Source: Zonotrichia leucophrys gambelii (Eukaryota > Chordata > Aves > Passeriformes > Passerellidae). Taken from it: a DNA stretch of 64,000 nucleotides. The position numbers and the translations under genes were made by a program. Positions 13,851 through 25,680 of the stretch are shown in pieces. The DNA is taken from NCBI RefSeq assembly GCF_028769735.1, contig NC_088175.1, positions 7,998,001 through 8,062,000 on the forward strand, in the 5' to 3' direction. Position 1 is the stretch's first letter, and each line of letters starts with the position of its first letter. The notes beneath the pieces were generated by a model. It was given only the letters and a program-made list of their open reading frames with translations. It searched no databases and was not told where the DNA came from.

Positions 13851-15869
13851 ATACTCTGCTATAACTAAGCGCACAATCTGGTGTTTAAAACTCAAATCTC
13901 AAAATAACCTTGTGTTTTTTGTTATTCATTCTCTTTTGAGTCCAATTATCATTCTCTTGACCTCCTTAAAAAAGAAAATCATACGGAAAATTTAAGTGGA
14001 GGTACCACCCTGCCTTATTTAATGCTTATTCCCTTCTAGAACTCTCTGCTGGTGTATGACCAGCTTAAGTCATGTGAGTATATAAGATTGTGTGGAAGTT
14101 GATGTCTTTTCATGCGTTGTGAGGGTTTGGCTCCAAGCCTGCAGTAGAAACTCTTGGGAATGACGGATCATCACAAATTCTGATACCTCCTGTTTTACCT
14201 GCACAGATTTTCTGGGACTTGTTTCCTTACATACAGATATATGCTAGCTCCCTTTCTCCCAGAATGGCTGAAGCTTGAGAAAGTAATACAAGACAGATTA
14301 GTTCTCATATGACATTCAGGTGTTATGCTGGCAAGTGAGTTTAGATACTAGAGACTAAAATAGACTGATAAGAAATCTAATTTTTGAAGACTACAGGTGT
14401 TCCAGGACTTCTTTCTTTTTTCTTTATGCTCTGATTTTCCTAATTTATGATTCATGTTTAATGTAAAAATGAAGAACCTGTTTTCAGTCCATCCTCTTTT
14501 AACAACCATAACTACTATGCAAATCACCATAACCTCAACAGAGGAGTGAAGTGACTTTACATGTTTATATGATCATTTTTTAAATGGGAAAAAAATTTAA
14601 AGGAAATTGAAAGTATGGCAGGCAGAAAGGTTTGTCCAAAGCAGATTCTCTGTTGAAAAAAACAAACCCAGAAGAGAAATGCCTGGTTATGCAAGAAGAC
14701 TTACTCATTCTCTAGAGGGAAATCATAACTTTCATTTCTTTCTAAGAAGAATCAGTTTCTAAAATATTTTCCACAGTGCTGTCTTCCCACCTAACTATTT
14801 GATGGTAGTAGTCAGTTGAAAGAGCTCCTCGTTCGGTTGGCAGTCCTGCTCTTTTTGCTCAGTTCCTCCTATTCAATAAGATGTGAATTTGCTTCATGTC
14901 AGTTTGTGCCCTAAAGATAAGCAGAGTGTTTCATTCATAGATCTGTATGTTGAGATACAGCATAACCTCTAGAATAAGTTCAGAATAAAACCAGTAACTG
15001 CTTATAGCAGAATTAAAGGATTCCCCATATGCCTGGAAATTTCTAAGAGAGACACAGTGCTTGTGAGGGTCCTGAAAATGCTCACTCTTTAGATATAGAG
15101 TTCCTTTACAAGTGGCAGAAATGGATTCAAGCATTCCTTCCTGATTTCCCTCCAGATGATTTACTATGGCTCCTCTCAAGAGCTTGCCTCTTATAGGACA
15201 TTGTTGGGAGAACAAACTGTGGAAAAGATCTTACTGATTTGAAGGCAAAAGCAACTGTTCTACCTGAGCCAAACTCACAGATTTGGGTGCTGACAAATCC
15301 ATGTGATTGTCTGTTCCACCAAGGCAATCATCAGGGCAGTCCCTGGCAGGTGATCAGTGTGGTGGCACTGCTGGGCTTGAGACTTCCCACATGAAACCAG
15401 GTCCTGCAGCTCCCTTCCATGGAAACCTTCCTGTGAAATCAGGCCTTTCCAGGTATGGCTGATTTTCCATCTATATATTTCACCTCAGAGAGCCACAAAG
15501 TGTTTTACGTGCTAAAGGGAATCACTTTGCCAATGTTTAAGGAGAAGCATGGCAACTCGTTAACAACGCACAGCAATGTAGCACAACACCTGCTGTCCTC
15601 TAATGAAAGGAAGAAACCCTAGCTCCAATTGAAGCTTCAGGGAGTTATTTTTTAAGTAAGGAGAATGCAATTACTCATCACTGTTCTACCCAATGATTTT
15701 TAATTACCTTACTTTTATGTCTCTTGTGCAACCACTCATCTCCAGGATCATTGCCTCTCCTTTTCTGCTGAGCATGAGGACAAATTGCTGAAGGTACAAC
15801 TGGTTCTGCAGGCCCCTTTCATGGGCAGATCATTATTTCAACCTATCCATCCTCAACCTTTCTTAACTT

Positions 15870-15990
15870 TTTCTAACCACCCACGTGAAAATGGCAATGG
15901 TATTGCCCCTGTGTTACAGCTGGGAAACTTGACGTTCAACAACTCATCAAAAGTTACACAGGAAGGCTAAGGTAGAACATGCACTCAGTT
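15870..15990. repeat. Probable ancient MIR/L3-like retroposon relic
   Basis: The order of motifs is: a 'cctgtgttacagctgggaaa' block, a degenerate 'ctcatcaaaagttacacagg' block, then 'aaggctaaggtagaac'. This parallels the antisense core of old vertebrate interspersed repeats ('ccattttacagatgggaaactgagg ... aggtcacacaggaag'). Assignment is by memory of the family pattern only. Confidence 0.4.
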
Positions 15991-18900
15991 TCTTTTCTTG
16001 GAATCTTTGACAGTGCTGCTAACCCTCATTCGTTTTCTCTGAATCCCTAAAAGAGCTCTGTTACAGTTTTATCTGAAATCAGTTATGTGTGTGCATTTAA
16101 TTCTAAAGTACATTTTCTAAAACCTGAAGCCTCAGCCTTGGATAAACAGATATAATTAGTTATTTCCTTAAGAACCTATATTTAAAAATTCAAAATTTAA
16201 CATAAGAAGAAATCTGATTCTCTTTTTATAGCAGTTTTATATATTTTTTTCATCTGACACATTCAACCATTAACTATAATTTATGCCCCAGTACATGGAA
16301 GAGGAGCATGTACCATTTGTTTTCATAGAATGTTCCTTGTGTTAATTATAGATGCCTCTGAACATGGAGAATAGTTCTGTTTTCCAGAAGTCAGGCAACA
16401 TTTGTGAACCAATTACCATATATTCTGCTCTTCCCGCCTTGTGGATGTGCTCTGAACTCTCCTTTATCTTACAATTTTTTAAATCAGGATGCTGATTATA
16501 TTTGTTATTCTATAGAAAATTTAGGCATTAATCGCTATACTGTATGATGCTTTCTCCATACAGACTGATCTCATCAGAGTTTTGTTCCTCCTGTACATAG
16601 GTATCCATTTGAAGTCTTCAAAAAGCAATAAAGGAGAAGCAGAGAAACTGAGTCCATGTGCTCTTGAAATATATTAAGAAAGAAAGTTACTGAAAGAAAA
16701 TACTGTGATGTGCTCGAAAAAAACCCCAAAAAACTAACAATTAGAAAACCACAAAAACAAAGCCAAAACTCAAAAATCACAGAAAAATACCGTGGCACTT
16801 ATTTAGCAGGAATACTGTGCAACAACATCTAAAACATTTCTGCAAGCCATTACACGTGATAAAGAGGACTTAGTTCTGAGCAGCCTGGACTGTGTAGTGC
16901 TTGTGTTTCACCAGTACAACAGGGGATATTCCTTGATTATGTTACCCAGTAGTTCAGAGGGAAATGCTTGGAAGGTCAGTGTGCCCACAGACCTGCACAA
17001 GGCTGGCCAGCTGGGACAGGCAGTTCTGAAGGGATGCTGGCAGGTTGGCATGCCAAAGCAGGACACAGGCACTGAGCTGGGTAGTCATGCACACACCTAG
17101 GATGGATGTCTGGAAAGGCAAATCTTCAGTGTGGCCACACTTTTGCACAGGACAATTCAGAAAGACCAACCATGGAATAAAACTGCATTAAATCTTCCCT
17201 GCTGGGGTTGTCATCGGTTATTGTGAGAACATTTCCCCAGGGTTATATCACTTTCAGGATTTTCCCCTCTATTGGGGAATCTCCATATCCTGGCTCCTGT
17301 AATTCAAGTTTCCTTCAAAGGAAGAACCTTTGAGGATCCCAGGGTTATTGATGCTTCTTGGACTTTCAGTCCTGTGACTTACAGAAGATGGAATAAGCAA
17401 AGAATGCATATAATGATAATTACTGAAGTAGCAAAATTTGTAATTTTTCAATTAAATTTTTCCTTCTGCTGTGTGTCATTTAGGATGGACTGTATTGCAG
17501 GACTTCTGATCAGAGAAGAACAAGAATAGTAGAGAATTACCAAACCAACTCTGCTGGCTAGCCAAGAAGATGACTACCCAGAGGGAAGAGGGGTGGATTG
17601 AGGAAGAAGGGTGGAGAAAAGAGATTCTACAATGGTAATATGCTGGCAGAGCCCTTTCCTGGAAACCAAGTAACAAAGGATTTTGTGATCTTCTGTCACT
17701 TGCATAAAAAGAAGCACATGTACAGAGTGACAGCTGCTTGGGCCTAAGGTCCCTTTCCCATTACCAGGCAATGGACACCACATTCTTCCTTGGTTGTTGT
17801 TGTATTAAAGTCTTATTCCATATTGTTTACATCTGATGCCTTTTCAGCACAAACCATTCTTTTCGTCTCAAGACGTCCCCTTATTTCATGTTCTTTTGTT
17901 ACGTGATGAGTGGAGACATGTAATACAAACTTTTCATTTTATCCATCTTTATAGCTGTATTCAGTAACCAAGCTTGATTATTAAATTTGAGCCTTATTCT
18001 GCATCAATCTACTCCTGTGCTATGTTCTCAGGCCAAGTCGCCTAAACAGACCATAAACCAGATGTGTTTCTTAACTTTTTCAGGACTTAATTTTGCCACT
18101 TGGTTTGGATCACAGAGGAGTTTTTAGCCTGCAGTCTTTGATGCCTTATGTTTGCCTTCATAAAAATTATATAGAAAGTTATAAAAGAGTGATAAGGCCT
18201 TCCAGTTTTACCACCAAATGGAAAAGTTGTCCACACAAAGAATTTATAACCATCTTGTAGCAATTTCGAGGATCTAAAATCATTTTAGATGATTATGCAT
18301 TAGAGATGTTGAAAAGAATGTAAACCTACCAGTTTCTATGCAAGAATCATGAGAATCAACTCTGTTTCCTACTTTTATGTACCAAAGGCCTCTCTTCAAA
18401 CCCCATTTACATGCTGAGATACACTGACTTCAACAGGACAACTTATGTGAGTAAGGAAGATTTGAATGAATGAGGGTTTCAGGCATGGGATATAAGATCA
18501 AGAAGCATGAAAGCCTTTTAGTTAATTCACTTCAGCATCACTAATACTGAGTGACTGAAAAACTTTAGCTATGATTAATGACATCAGGATATTTTTTAAA
18601 ATATAAAGTCAGGGGCCTTTGTAAGTCTTTTTGCCTGTTTTTAAAATGTGATGGATATATTTAAAACATATTAATATTTTAAAAATATTACTCATCTAAA
18701 AAAGCCTGCATATTAAAAAAAAAATTCGTGAAAGATAGACTTTAAGTCAGCTTTCTAGTCATTGAGTGCTGTATGAGAGCTTCCTTTTGGAAATGGATGT
18801 ATTTAAAACTGTGAATGCTTCCAGAGTCTTTTGTGTCCTTGAATTTTGTGACAAGATAATAATTTTGTTATATTTTTATCCTGTAAAGGTTAGCAAAAAT

Positions 18901-20505
18901 GTAGTTTGTAGAAAAATGCAATGATTTTAAAAGGAAAATTTAGAAACATTTTTGCTGTCCAGGATTAGAGGGACAAATAACCTCATGTCTGGCATCTGCA
19001 CCATCCTCTCATCTTTCACTAATATCCTTTTGGTTGAAGATATCATTTTTGTTTCAGCAATTTAAATCCACCCAAATAAATTATATATGAACATAAATTA
19101 ATAAAATTAATATGTAGAAGGAAAAATTGCAATAACCTCTGCCTTTGATATGATAGTGCTTTCACTTGGAGGTTGCATATAGTTTATTCACAATAGTAAA
19201 CTCTTTGCACAATAACTGCTGTTGCAACATCCTGTGATTAACAAGGCTGTTTCATGCTCTTAATGATGGCTAAGCCATGGAAATAATAAGACAATTTACA
19301 AATACCAAAACAAAAAGAAGTTGTATTTCCTCACATATGTATGGTGTGTTCTGATCCATTTATGCTTCTGCTGAGTTCTGCTGAAGCATGAAAAAGGTTG
19401 TAAATCATATTTGACATACATCCCATGGGTCAGCCACCACTCTTCTAAGAGCACTGAATGGAATGGGAATAACCACTTTTGGAAGCAGAATATGAAAAAG
19501 AAATTGTGATGTACTGTACAAGGCAGAAAACCACCACTTAAAAATGATCGTCGGCTTAAACTCTAGTTGCTTGCACTTCTTTTTTTAGTCCAGGCAAGGA
19601 AATGGTGGAACAGAATGGCAGGATGGCAATCCTTGCTGAACTTTTTTCATGAACTTCACATGTCATGAGCCCCAGCAGGGTGAGAGACTGCTTCAGGAGT
19701 GCAGGGATTGTTTCAGGGTGTTCATGGAATGGTGATTTAAAAGAGAGGCAACTGATCCCATCAGTTCTTTTTTTGAGTAAAAAGAAACATCTTCCACCAT
19801 TTAGAATTCAGGACCCTATGGCTCACAGCATGGAAGTGCAGATATTTTGTATGTTCGTGTGAGGAGAAGCCCCTTGAGGAAGTACTGTAGAAAGGGTGAG
19901 AAATAGCAGCTAACCAGTTCTATTGCTGGTGATGGCACTCTATAAATTTAGTAATGCAGACCCAGTTCTGCCCCTAAGGAAGATGATGAGCCAGACCAGT
20001 GGAACTAGGATCAAGCCATGAAGGTGCTTAGTATGCCACCCTCTCAACCCCATAAGCATATGACGAAGATGCTCTCGTGTACCCAGGCAGAAATGTTATG
20101 ACATTCAGCACATCTGCAAATGGAATGGCTGTGTTTGCACCTGCTCTTTTGTCTAGGCTGCCTTTTCCTATTTCAATCAAGTTCCACCCATGTTCTTTCT
20201 TTTCTCTGTCTCTTAGGCACTTGAGAAATGGGAAAGAGAAAAGAGCAGCCTGATATTTGTTTCCTCAGCAGGAATGTAATCCCTGTGTTGGAATCTGTTG
20301 AAGTGGTCAAAAGTAATGCAGCAAGAAAAGGCAGCTCCCACAGCTTGCAAAAGTCACCCACCCTCTCCTGCTGGACAGATTGGCACCGTCCATGGCAGGA
20401 TTAAGTAACACAAGCTCCTGTGAGAAGCAGCATCTCTCCCCCATTGCCTTCATGTACTGCTGCCCCTCAAACACTGCTATCAAGATACAGAAAATATCAG
20501 AGACT

Positions 20506-20560
20506 TGCATGCATGCATGCTTGCACATATGTGTATGTGTAACCGTGTATATGTACATTA
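20506..20560. repeat. TGCA/TG alternating purine-pyrimidine tract
   Basis: Four TGCA-type units (20506-20521) run into TG/TA alternation interrupted once by 'aaccg'. The tract is low-complexity, self-complementary in its first part, and could adopt Z-form or cruciform structure. Confidence 0.6.
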
Positions 20561-20769
20561 ATGCATTAACTCATTTGTAGATGAAGAGCAATCAGCAATG
20601 TCATGACATCATGGGGGCCTGTAATTGCACATCAATCTGGACTCTGTGCCTTGATCTGCAGGCTCACATTACTGGCAATAATATTTCTGGTGTAATCATG
20701 CATATACTTCGTATTCCTCTGGCCAGGATGAAGCTGTAGGAGCTAATGTATTCTGAGTCAGACCAACTG

Positions 20770-21010
20770 CCGCTCATGAAGGGAAAAAAAGACTTGCTTG
20801 AGTAACCGTAATAATTGGAAAATTATTTTGATAGCCTGAAACAATCTAATATATTACAGAATTTTATTAAAATAATATCAAATCAAATTAACTGCTATTC
20901 CATAATGAATTAGGTAACAAGGTAGGCAGATATTAATCGGCCTTGGCTCCCAGGCAGGGGAGCCAGGAATTTATTAGCTCTTGCGGCTTGTGTGAGGGTG
21001 AAGACAGAAA
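20770..21010. promoter_or_regulatory. Possible homeodomain-site-rich enhancer
   Basis: This AT-rich segment contains an exact inverted pair AATAATT-GGAA-AATTATT (20810-20827), several further ATTA/TAAT cores, and a TTAATCGG site near 20935. It ends in a GC-rich 8-bp stem, TGGCTCCC/GGGAGCCA (20944-20965). Clusters of ATTA cores are typical of homeodomain-bound developmental enhancers in vertebrates. Such cores are also common by chance in AT-rich DNA, so this rests on density alone. Cross-species conservation would decide it. Confidence 0.15.
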
Positions 21011-21370
21011 TCAGTATCACAGGCTGCAAGGGAAGCCCCTGAGACAGCTGAGCTTTTACTTTTTTCTCACTTTCACTTTATAATCCATCATTAAACACTT
21101 GTATTTCTTTTATGTGGGGTCTTATGAAATTTTTAATTTTTTAATTGCTTTGTGATTTAATAATGAGGATTTTTGTGCATGTGTGTGTGCATAGCATGTG
21201 TAACTCAGCTGCCAATATTAGAATTAACTCACCTTTGTCCACCTATGGCTAACCTTTATGGAAGAAAAAAGTAATTTAACAACTTGTCTACTTACCAGCA
21301 GAAAGATTTCCAAGTTCATAGGCATTGTGGCATAAACAACAGGGTTTAATTGGCTATGAGACCAGTCTTG

Positions 21371-21402
21371 TTCTGTCCTATCCTACCCTGTCCTGTCCTG
21401 CC
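21371..21402. repeat. TCCTG-like pentanucleotide repeat
   Basis: About six diverged copies of a five-base unit (tcctr/tcctg) in tandem. This is a short microsatellite on a CT-rich strand. Confidence 0.7.
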
Positions 21403-22227
21403 CAGAAAAAAGAAGGGAGGAAGAGTGGGCAGAAAGCATGAGGCAAAATAGGGTGTAATGTCCTCCAGTGAGATCTTAGTGATAGTTAGCACTACTCACT
21501 CAGGGAGTGATGAGGGTATGCCCTGTTCATTATTTTTTGTTGGCATCGGAATTTGCTGTGATCAGCACTAACTTTACTTCCTGCTGTTTTGTGCAGTCTG
21601 CTGCTAATTCCTGACTGGGCGATGGTCCTAGCAGCTGCACAAGTAGCAGAGGGCTGGAACCTGAGTTTCTTTCCTAGGTTTCTGTTTGTGCAGAGAGATA
21701 GATGCCCCTTAGTCTGAACTATGACAGGTGAAGTTACAAATCACACCAGCACTAGCAGGGAAGAAGACACTTATTTGATTCAAAAAAATCTCATGAGAAA
21801 AACACCTTTTGGAGCTGGAGCTTATTAAGTCATGACAGTAAGTGAATCTGGAGCAGTGTGTTCTTGGGAGGCTGGCTGTTTGGGTGTTTGATTGAAAAAC
21901 AGGAATGGATACAATAACAGAGATAGCAGCAGCAGGTAAATTGAGTAAGAGAAAACTGTCAGTAAAATCAGAACGCTGTTTCCTTGAAATAAGCTGATTT
22001 GGAGTCCCAGATTTGGAAAACAGGTGAAAAAATTAAGGCAAGTGGAGAAAATTGTGTTCTTGAAATATTGTCTGGATATTTGGAAAAAAATGCTGGAGGG
22101 GCATATTTGTCTCTGTATCCTGTCCCAGAAGAGGACTGAGGCCTTTTCATGGGACCTCTCAGCAAAAATGAAAGTAAGAAGCTGATGTTGCACTTCCACT
22201 CAACATTTTAAAAAAATATCTCTGGTT

Positions 22228-22764
22228 TTGGTTTTCATATATGTAAGGGCAAAAAGTGTCCAGGGCTGCTTGTTGCTTCCAGAAGTTCTGCATCTGAGTA
22301 GGGCCAGCTGGGGCTGTTTTTGTGGTCCTGCTAGGGAGAGAGGAAAGGGTGGCACTGGTGCTGCTCTGGAGCACAAAGCTGCCTGTGTCCTACCCCATCT
22401 TGCATTCTGCAGTTTTTCTCATAATTCTAGTCTGTGCCGACCTCACTTCATGAACAATATGAATGACATGCTGGCATTCCCAGCACTGATATTTTCTGTT
22501 CCCTTATGTCTTTGTGTCTGCAGAAAGGACATCAAAACAGAAAAGACAGAAGAACAGAAGCCTTCAGAACCCTCTCCAGACACAGCACAAATTTGTGCAG
22601 TAATTAATGGCGTATATGAGCTCTGTATTGCAGACCAGAACCAGATCAATCTATTACACCTCTCCCAGCCTCACTGCCCAGACACTGATCAGATGACTTC
22701 AGTTTTTGTCACATTTTCTCTTTGGATTATTTCCTACCTTCTTTTCCCTCACTTGGCACTTTAA
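22228..22764 (+). other. 178-codon open frame, unrecognised
   Basis: This is the longest ATG-to-stop frame in the window outside simple repeats. The product is not recognised. Its second half (about residues 99-140) is charged and polar, with KDIKTEKTEEQKPSEPSPDT, and its last 20 residues are hydrophobic (SVFVTFSLWIISYLLFPHLA). The middle of the frame (22484-22523) is a good splice-acceptor tract: pyrimidine-rich and ending 'tttgtgtctgcag'. If anything is real here it may therefore be an exon starting at 22524 rather than the whole frame. No strong donor follows; 'gtaatt' and 'gtatat' near 22600 are weak. A frame of this length is unusual but possible by chance in 64 kb. Confidence 0.15.
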
Positions 22765-23569
22765 TTTGGACATGGAATTCCTTGAGCATTTCAGGGAATG
22801 TCAGGGAAACACCAAAGAGGAAAAGTAAAGGAAGCACCTGTCCTGCTAGGAGCTGGGCAATAGGAAGTCACTTTATTGTCTATGTGCATGAACCATTCAA
22901 CATGGCCATTTACAAAGCATAAGTAGCCACCTCAGGGTGATCTTTTTTTCAGTCAAAACTTGTACTGTTCTTGTGAGAAAGGTGTTCTGATGGGCAGGAA
23001 GGTGCCTGGATGAGGCTGAAATAGAATATGTCGAATTTGTGAAACACTGATGAAGTGTATGGTGCAACTGCAGTTGTTTCTTAGAGAAGGGAAAGAAAGG
23101 ATAACATGCTCCTTAGAGAGTTGCATTTTGGGGGAATTTAGTGAAATCACTTCATATTCCCTTCCAGCCTTTGAACTAAAAGCTCAGCTATTACCTCAGA
23201 CAAGAAATTCAGTTTTGTCCTGGCAAATGTAAGCAGAGTGTTTTACTCCAACAACTATTCTTGTTCAAATATAAAAGCAATTCTAAAGAAAAACACTTCT
23301 TGGCATTAGAGTTGGCTTTGGACTCTCAGCATATAAAAGAAGTGGAAGAAAGTGCCTCTTTGATGACATGGGATGTCCAGTATGGGCTGCAGTGATGTCA
23401 TTTGTGACAATTCATGCCTTTCTACTTCTGTTTGCCTGCTGGACTTTCATGATAGTAATTTCTAGGCATGACAATCTACACTTACACAAAGGAGATTGCA
23501 CAGATGGTAGGCTGGGGACAGGTCCTTAAACTTTCCTACCTACAGCCTGCATTTTACAAGCCCTAGCTC

Positions 23570-23835
23570 TAAGCTGAGAACCGTGAAGAAAAATTGTATG
23601 GTTCAGAGGGCAGGGCTGGTGTGAGGTGCTGGAAGTTGCCCACGCTGAAGCTGATACAGACCATGGCAGTGCTGGGGAGCCGGGCTGGGAAAGCTCCTGT
23701 GATGGTCCCTGGGATGTCTCCTTCCTCAGTTTGCCCAGCAGCTTCATGCTGGCCCCATTCAGCTCTTGGTTGTGTAGGTTGAGAAACCCCAAGGGCCACA
23801 GGATGCAGCACTGGCACTTGAAAGTTCCCAGTTGT
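23570..23835. other. GC-richer block with overlapping open frames
   Basis: This block is clearly more GC-rich than its surroundings and is open in several frames on both strands: up to 107 codons on the minus strand (23569-23892) and 123 on the plus strand (23626-23997). None of the translations is recognised. Overlapping open frames often just reflect few stop codons in GC-rich DNA. A decayed retroelement or processed pseudogene fragment is possible. Confidence 0.2.
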
Positions 23836-24863
23836 CAGCAGCTCCCATCTTGCCTTAAAGAAATATCTAACAATATTCCAAGGTATTACCACATACTTTG
23901 GAGGTACAGTAATAGGTGGGTCTTCTGTTTTTCACGTTTGTCATACATAAAGAAGTCCAATCAAAATTTCAACTCCCTGGTTGATAAGTACATCTAAGGG
24001 AATGAGATCTGATTTATACCAGTCCACTGCTTAGGGAGATAAATAAGAGACCTTAAATTAGGAGCAAGGGGAATAAAGGTCACACGCATAATGGTTGAGA
24101 TGCATGTCAGGACAAATTGGCTTTTTGTCTTTGTCCTTTAATACAAATATTTAGTTTTAAAAGTTACAGTATGGTGGTATTAAATGGAATATTTTTTATT
24201 AAATACCATGTCATTGATTGAAATGATGCACAAGTGGGAATAGTAGACACTGATTAAAGCTAGTTATTGTAGATTTTGTTTTTGCCATCTCCTTCCAAAA
24301 GTTAAGAGCAATTTGGGTTTGCCTGCTTTGGGAGCTTCACAAAGGTGAGAAGGTTTGTTTCAGCCTGATGGAGATGAGAGAATAACAGAAGGCTTCTGGG
24401 GGATTAGTGATGGAGATTTGGGAGGCATCTGCCTGGGGATCTGAATGTGTTAGCTCTCCCAGGGCCCACAAAACTGAAGTCTGGACTGGGCTCAAATTAT
24501 GTTTCACACAATTCAGTTTGAGCTCTCTGTTTCTAACCCCTTTGAGCTCTCTTTGGGGTTTAGAGTGCATTTAAATGCAATACAGCCACCAAACTCTACC
24601 TAAACAAATTATTTTCTCAATTCTTGCCTTTTGTATTTCATTCCCAACTTACCTCATTCTGTTTCTCACACAAAGCATTCAGGTCACAAATGCAACTTCT
24701 ACTAAGAATATTAAATCTCTCTTCAAACACCACCAGATGGATGACTGAAGGGTAAGGTAAAAAGCAATGAAACCCATTCGTGTCGGTGTGAAATCTCATC
24801 AGTTCTAAAGTTTCTGATGCCTCTTCCTGTTTTCTGCATATTCATTAGCCCATCCAATACAGG

Positions 24864-25178
24864 TTATTTCAACTTGTTTCCTATTAAGCACAATCCAAAG
24901 GCATCATCACAGTTGACAAGGCCTCTGTGCAAACTGAGCCACAGAGCACCGAGCTGCTGGCGTACAAAGGGCATGAACAGCCTCTGAGCTGTGGAGCCAA
25001 TTGTTAACTGCAGAATCTGTACAGAAGGGCATGAACAGCCTCTCAGCTGTGGACCCCATTGTTGACTGCAGTACCTGGAACTGTTAGTTCCTGTGCTGGT
25101 TCCCTTGGCTGCACAAACACCATCCCACCACAGCTGGACCAAGTGCAGGAGAAACACAATCACCAAGGCTGCAGCCAT
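24864..25178 (-). other. 104-codon frame with signal-peptide-like start
   Basis: The frame starts MAAALVIVFLLHLVQLWW, a hydrophobic stretch followed by DGVCAAKG, which resembles a signal peptide with a possible cleavage site after about residue 23. The rest is rich in Cys and Gln and includes the translated 58-bp duplication (residues about 32-70). The product is not recognised. It is GC-richer than its neighbours. Because the ATG sits in a CCATGG palindrome, both strands carry a start codon there. It could be a chance frame or a retroelement fragment. Confidence 0.15.
24969..25084. repeat. 58-bp imperfect tandem duplication
   Basis: Two adjacent copies of a unit beginning 'gggcatgaacagcctct' start at 24969 and 25027, a 58-bp period. 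The copies share 'gagctgtgga/cagctgtgga' and 'ttgttaactgcag/ttgttgactgcag', with several substitutions, so the duplication is not recent. Confidence 0.85.
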
Positions 25179-25534
25179 GGAAAGGTTTGACCAAGCTTAT
25201 GCTGGCAGATGTCTTGAATCTTGGTGAGTTGCACCTTCCCGTGATAAAAGGGGGCCTGAAATCACCTGTGTGATGATGTGTTGAAGCAAGTGGTCAATGG
25301 AGTTAGTCAGGTGTTAAAAGCTGGTGGGTTATTTAGGTATTTTGGAAGCTGTGTGTCCTTCTGCAGTGGGACATGCCTGTCCTGGCTGTTGTTGCTGCAA
25401 TGCTGTCAATGGCCATTTTGTTTGCCTTCTGCAAGCTTCGGGCTTCCATTAGGATAATGAGTGGAATATAATGTGCTTGACTGATGCATTGCCATAAAGG
25501 GATAGTGCTTTAAAAATAAGAGCCTGAATTCTCA

Positions 25535-25680
25535 CTTACATTGAGGCTATTTTACATCATTCTGGCAAGCACAAGAGGTCTTTCAAGTGGGTGTAGAAGT
25601 AACTTATGGCCCATTTACACAGCCAGATCAGTGTGAAGTGACCTTCATGTAAATGACAATCAGGCCCCAAATCGTTAAGT
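25535..25680. repeat. Probable ancient amniote retroposon relic
   Basis: The segment includes 'gcccatttacacagccagat' and ends 'catgtaaatgacaatcaggccc'-like (25648-25670). This resembles a common old amniote repeat containing 'gtgtaaatgagatcaggccc'. It is diverged and the family is not assigned. Confidence 0.4.
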
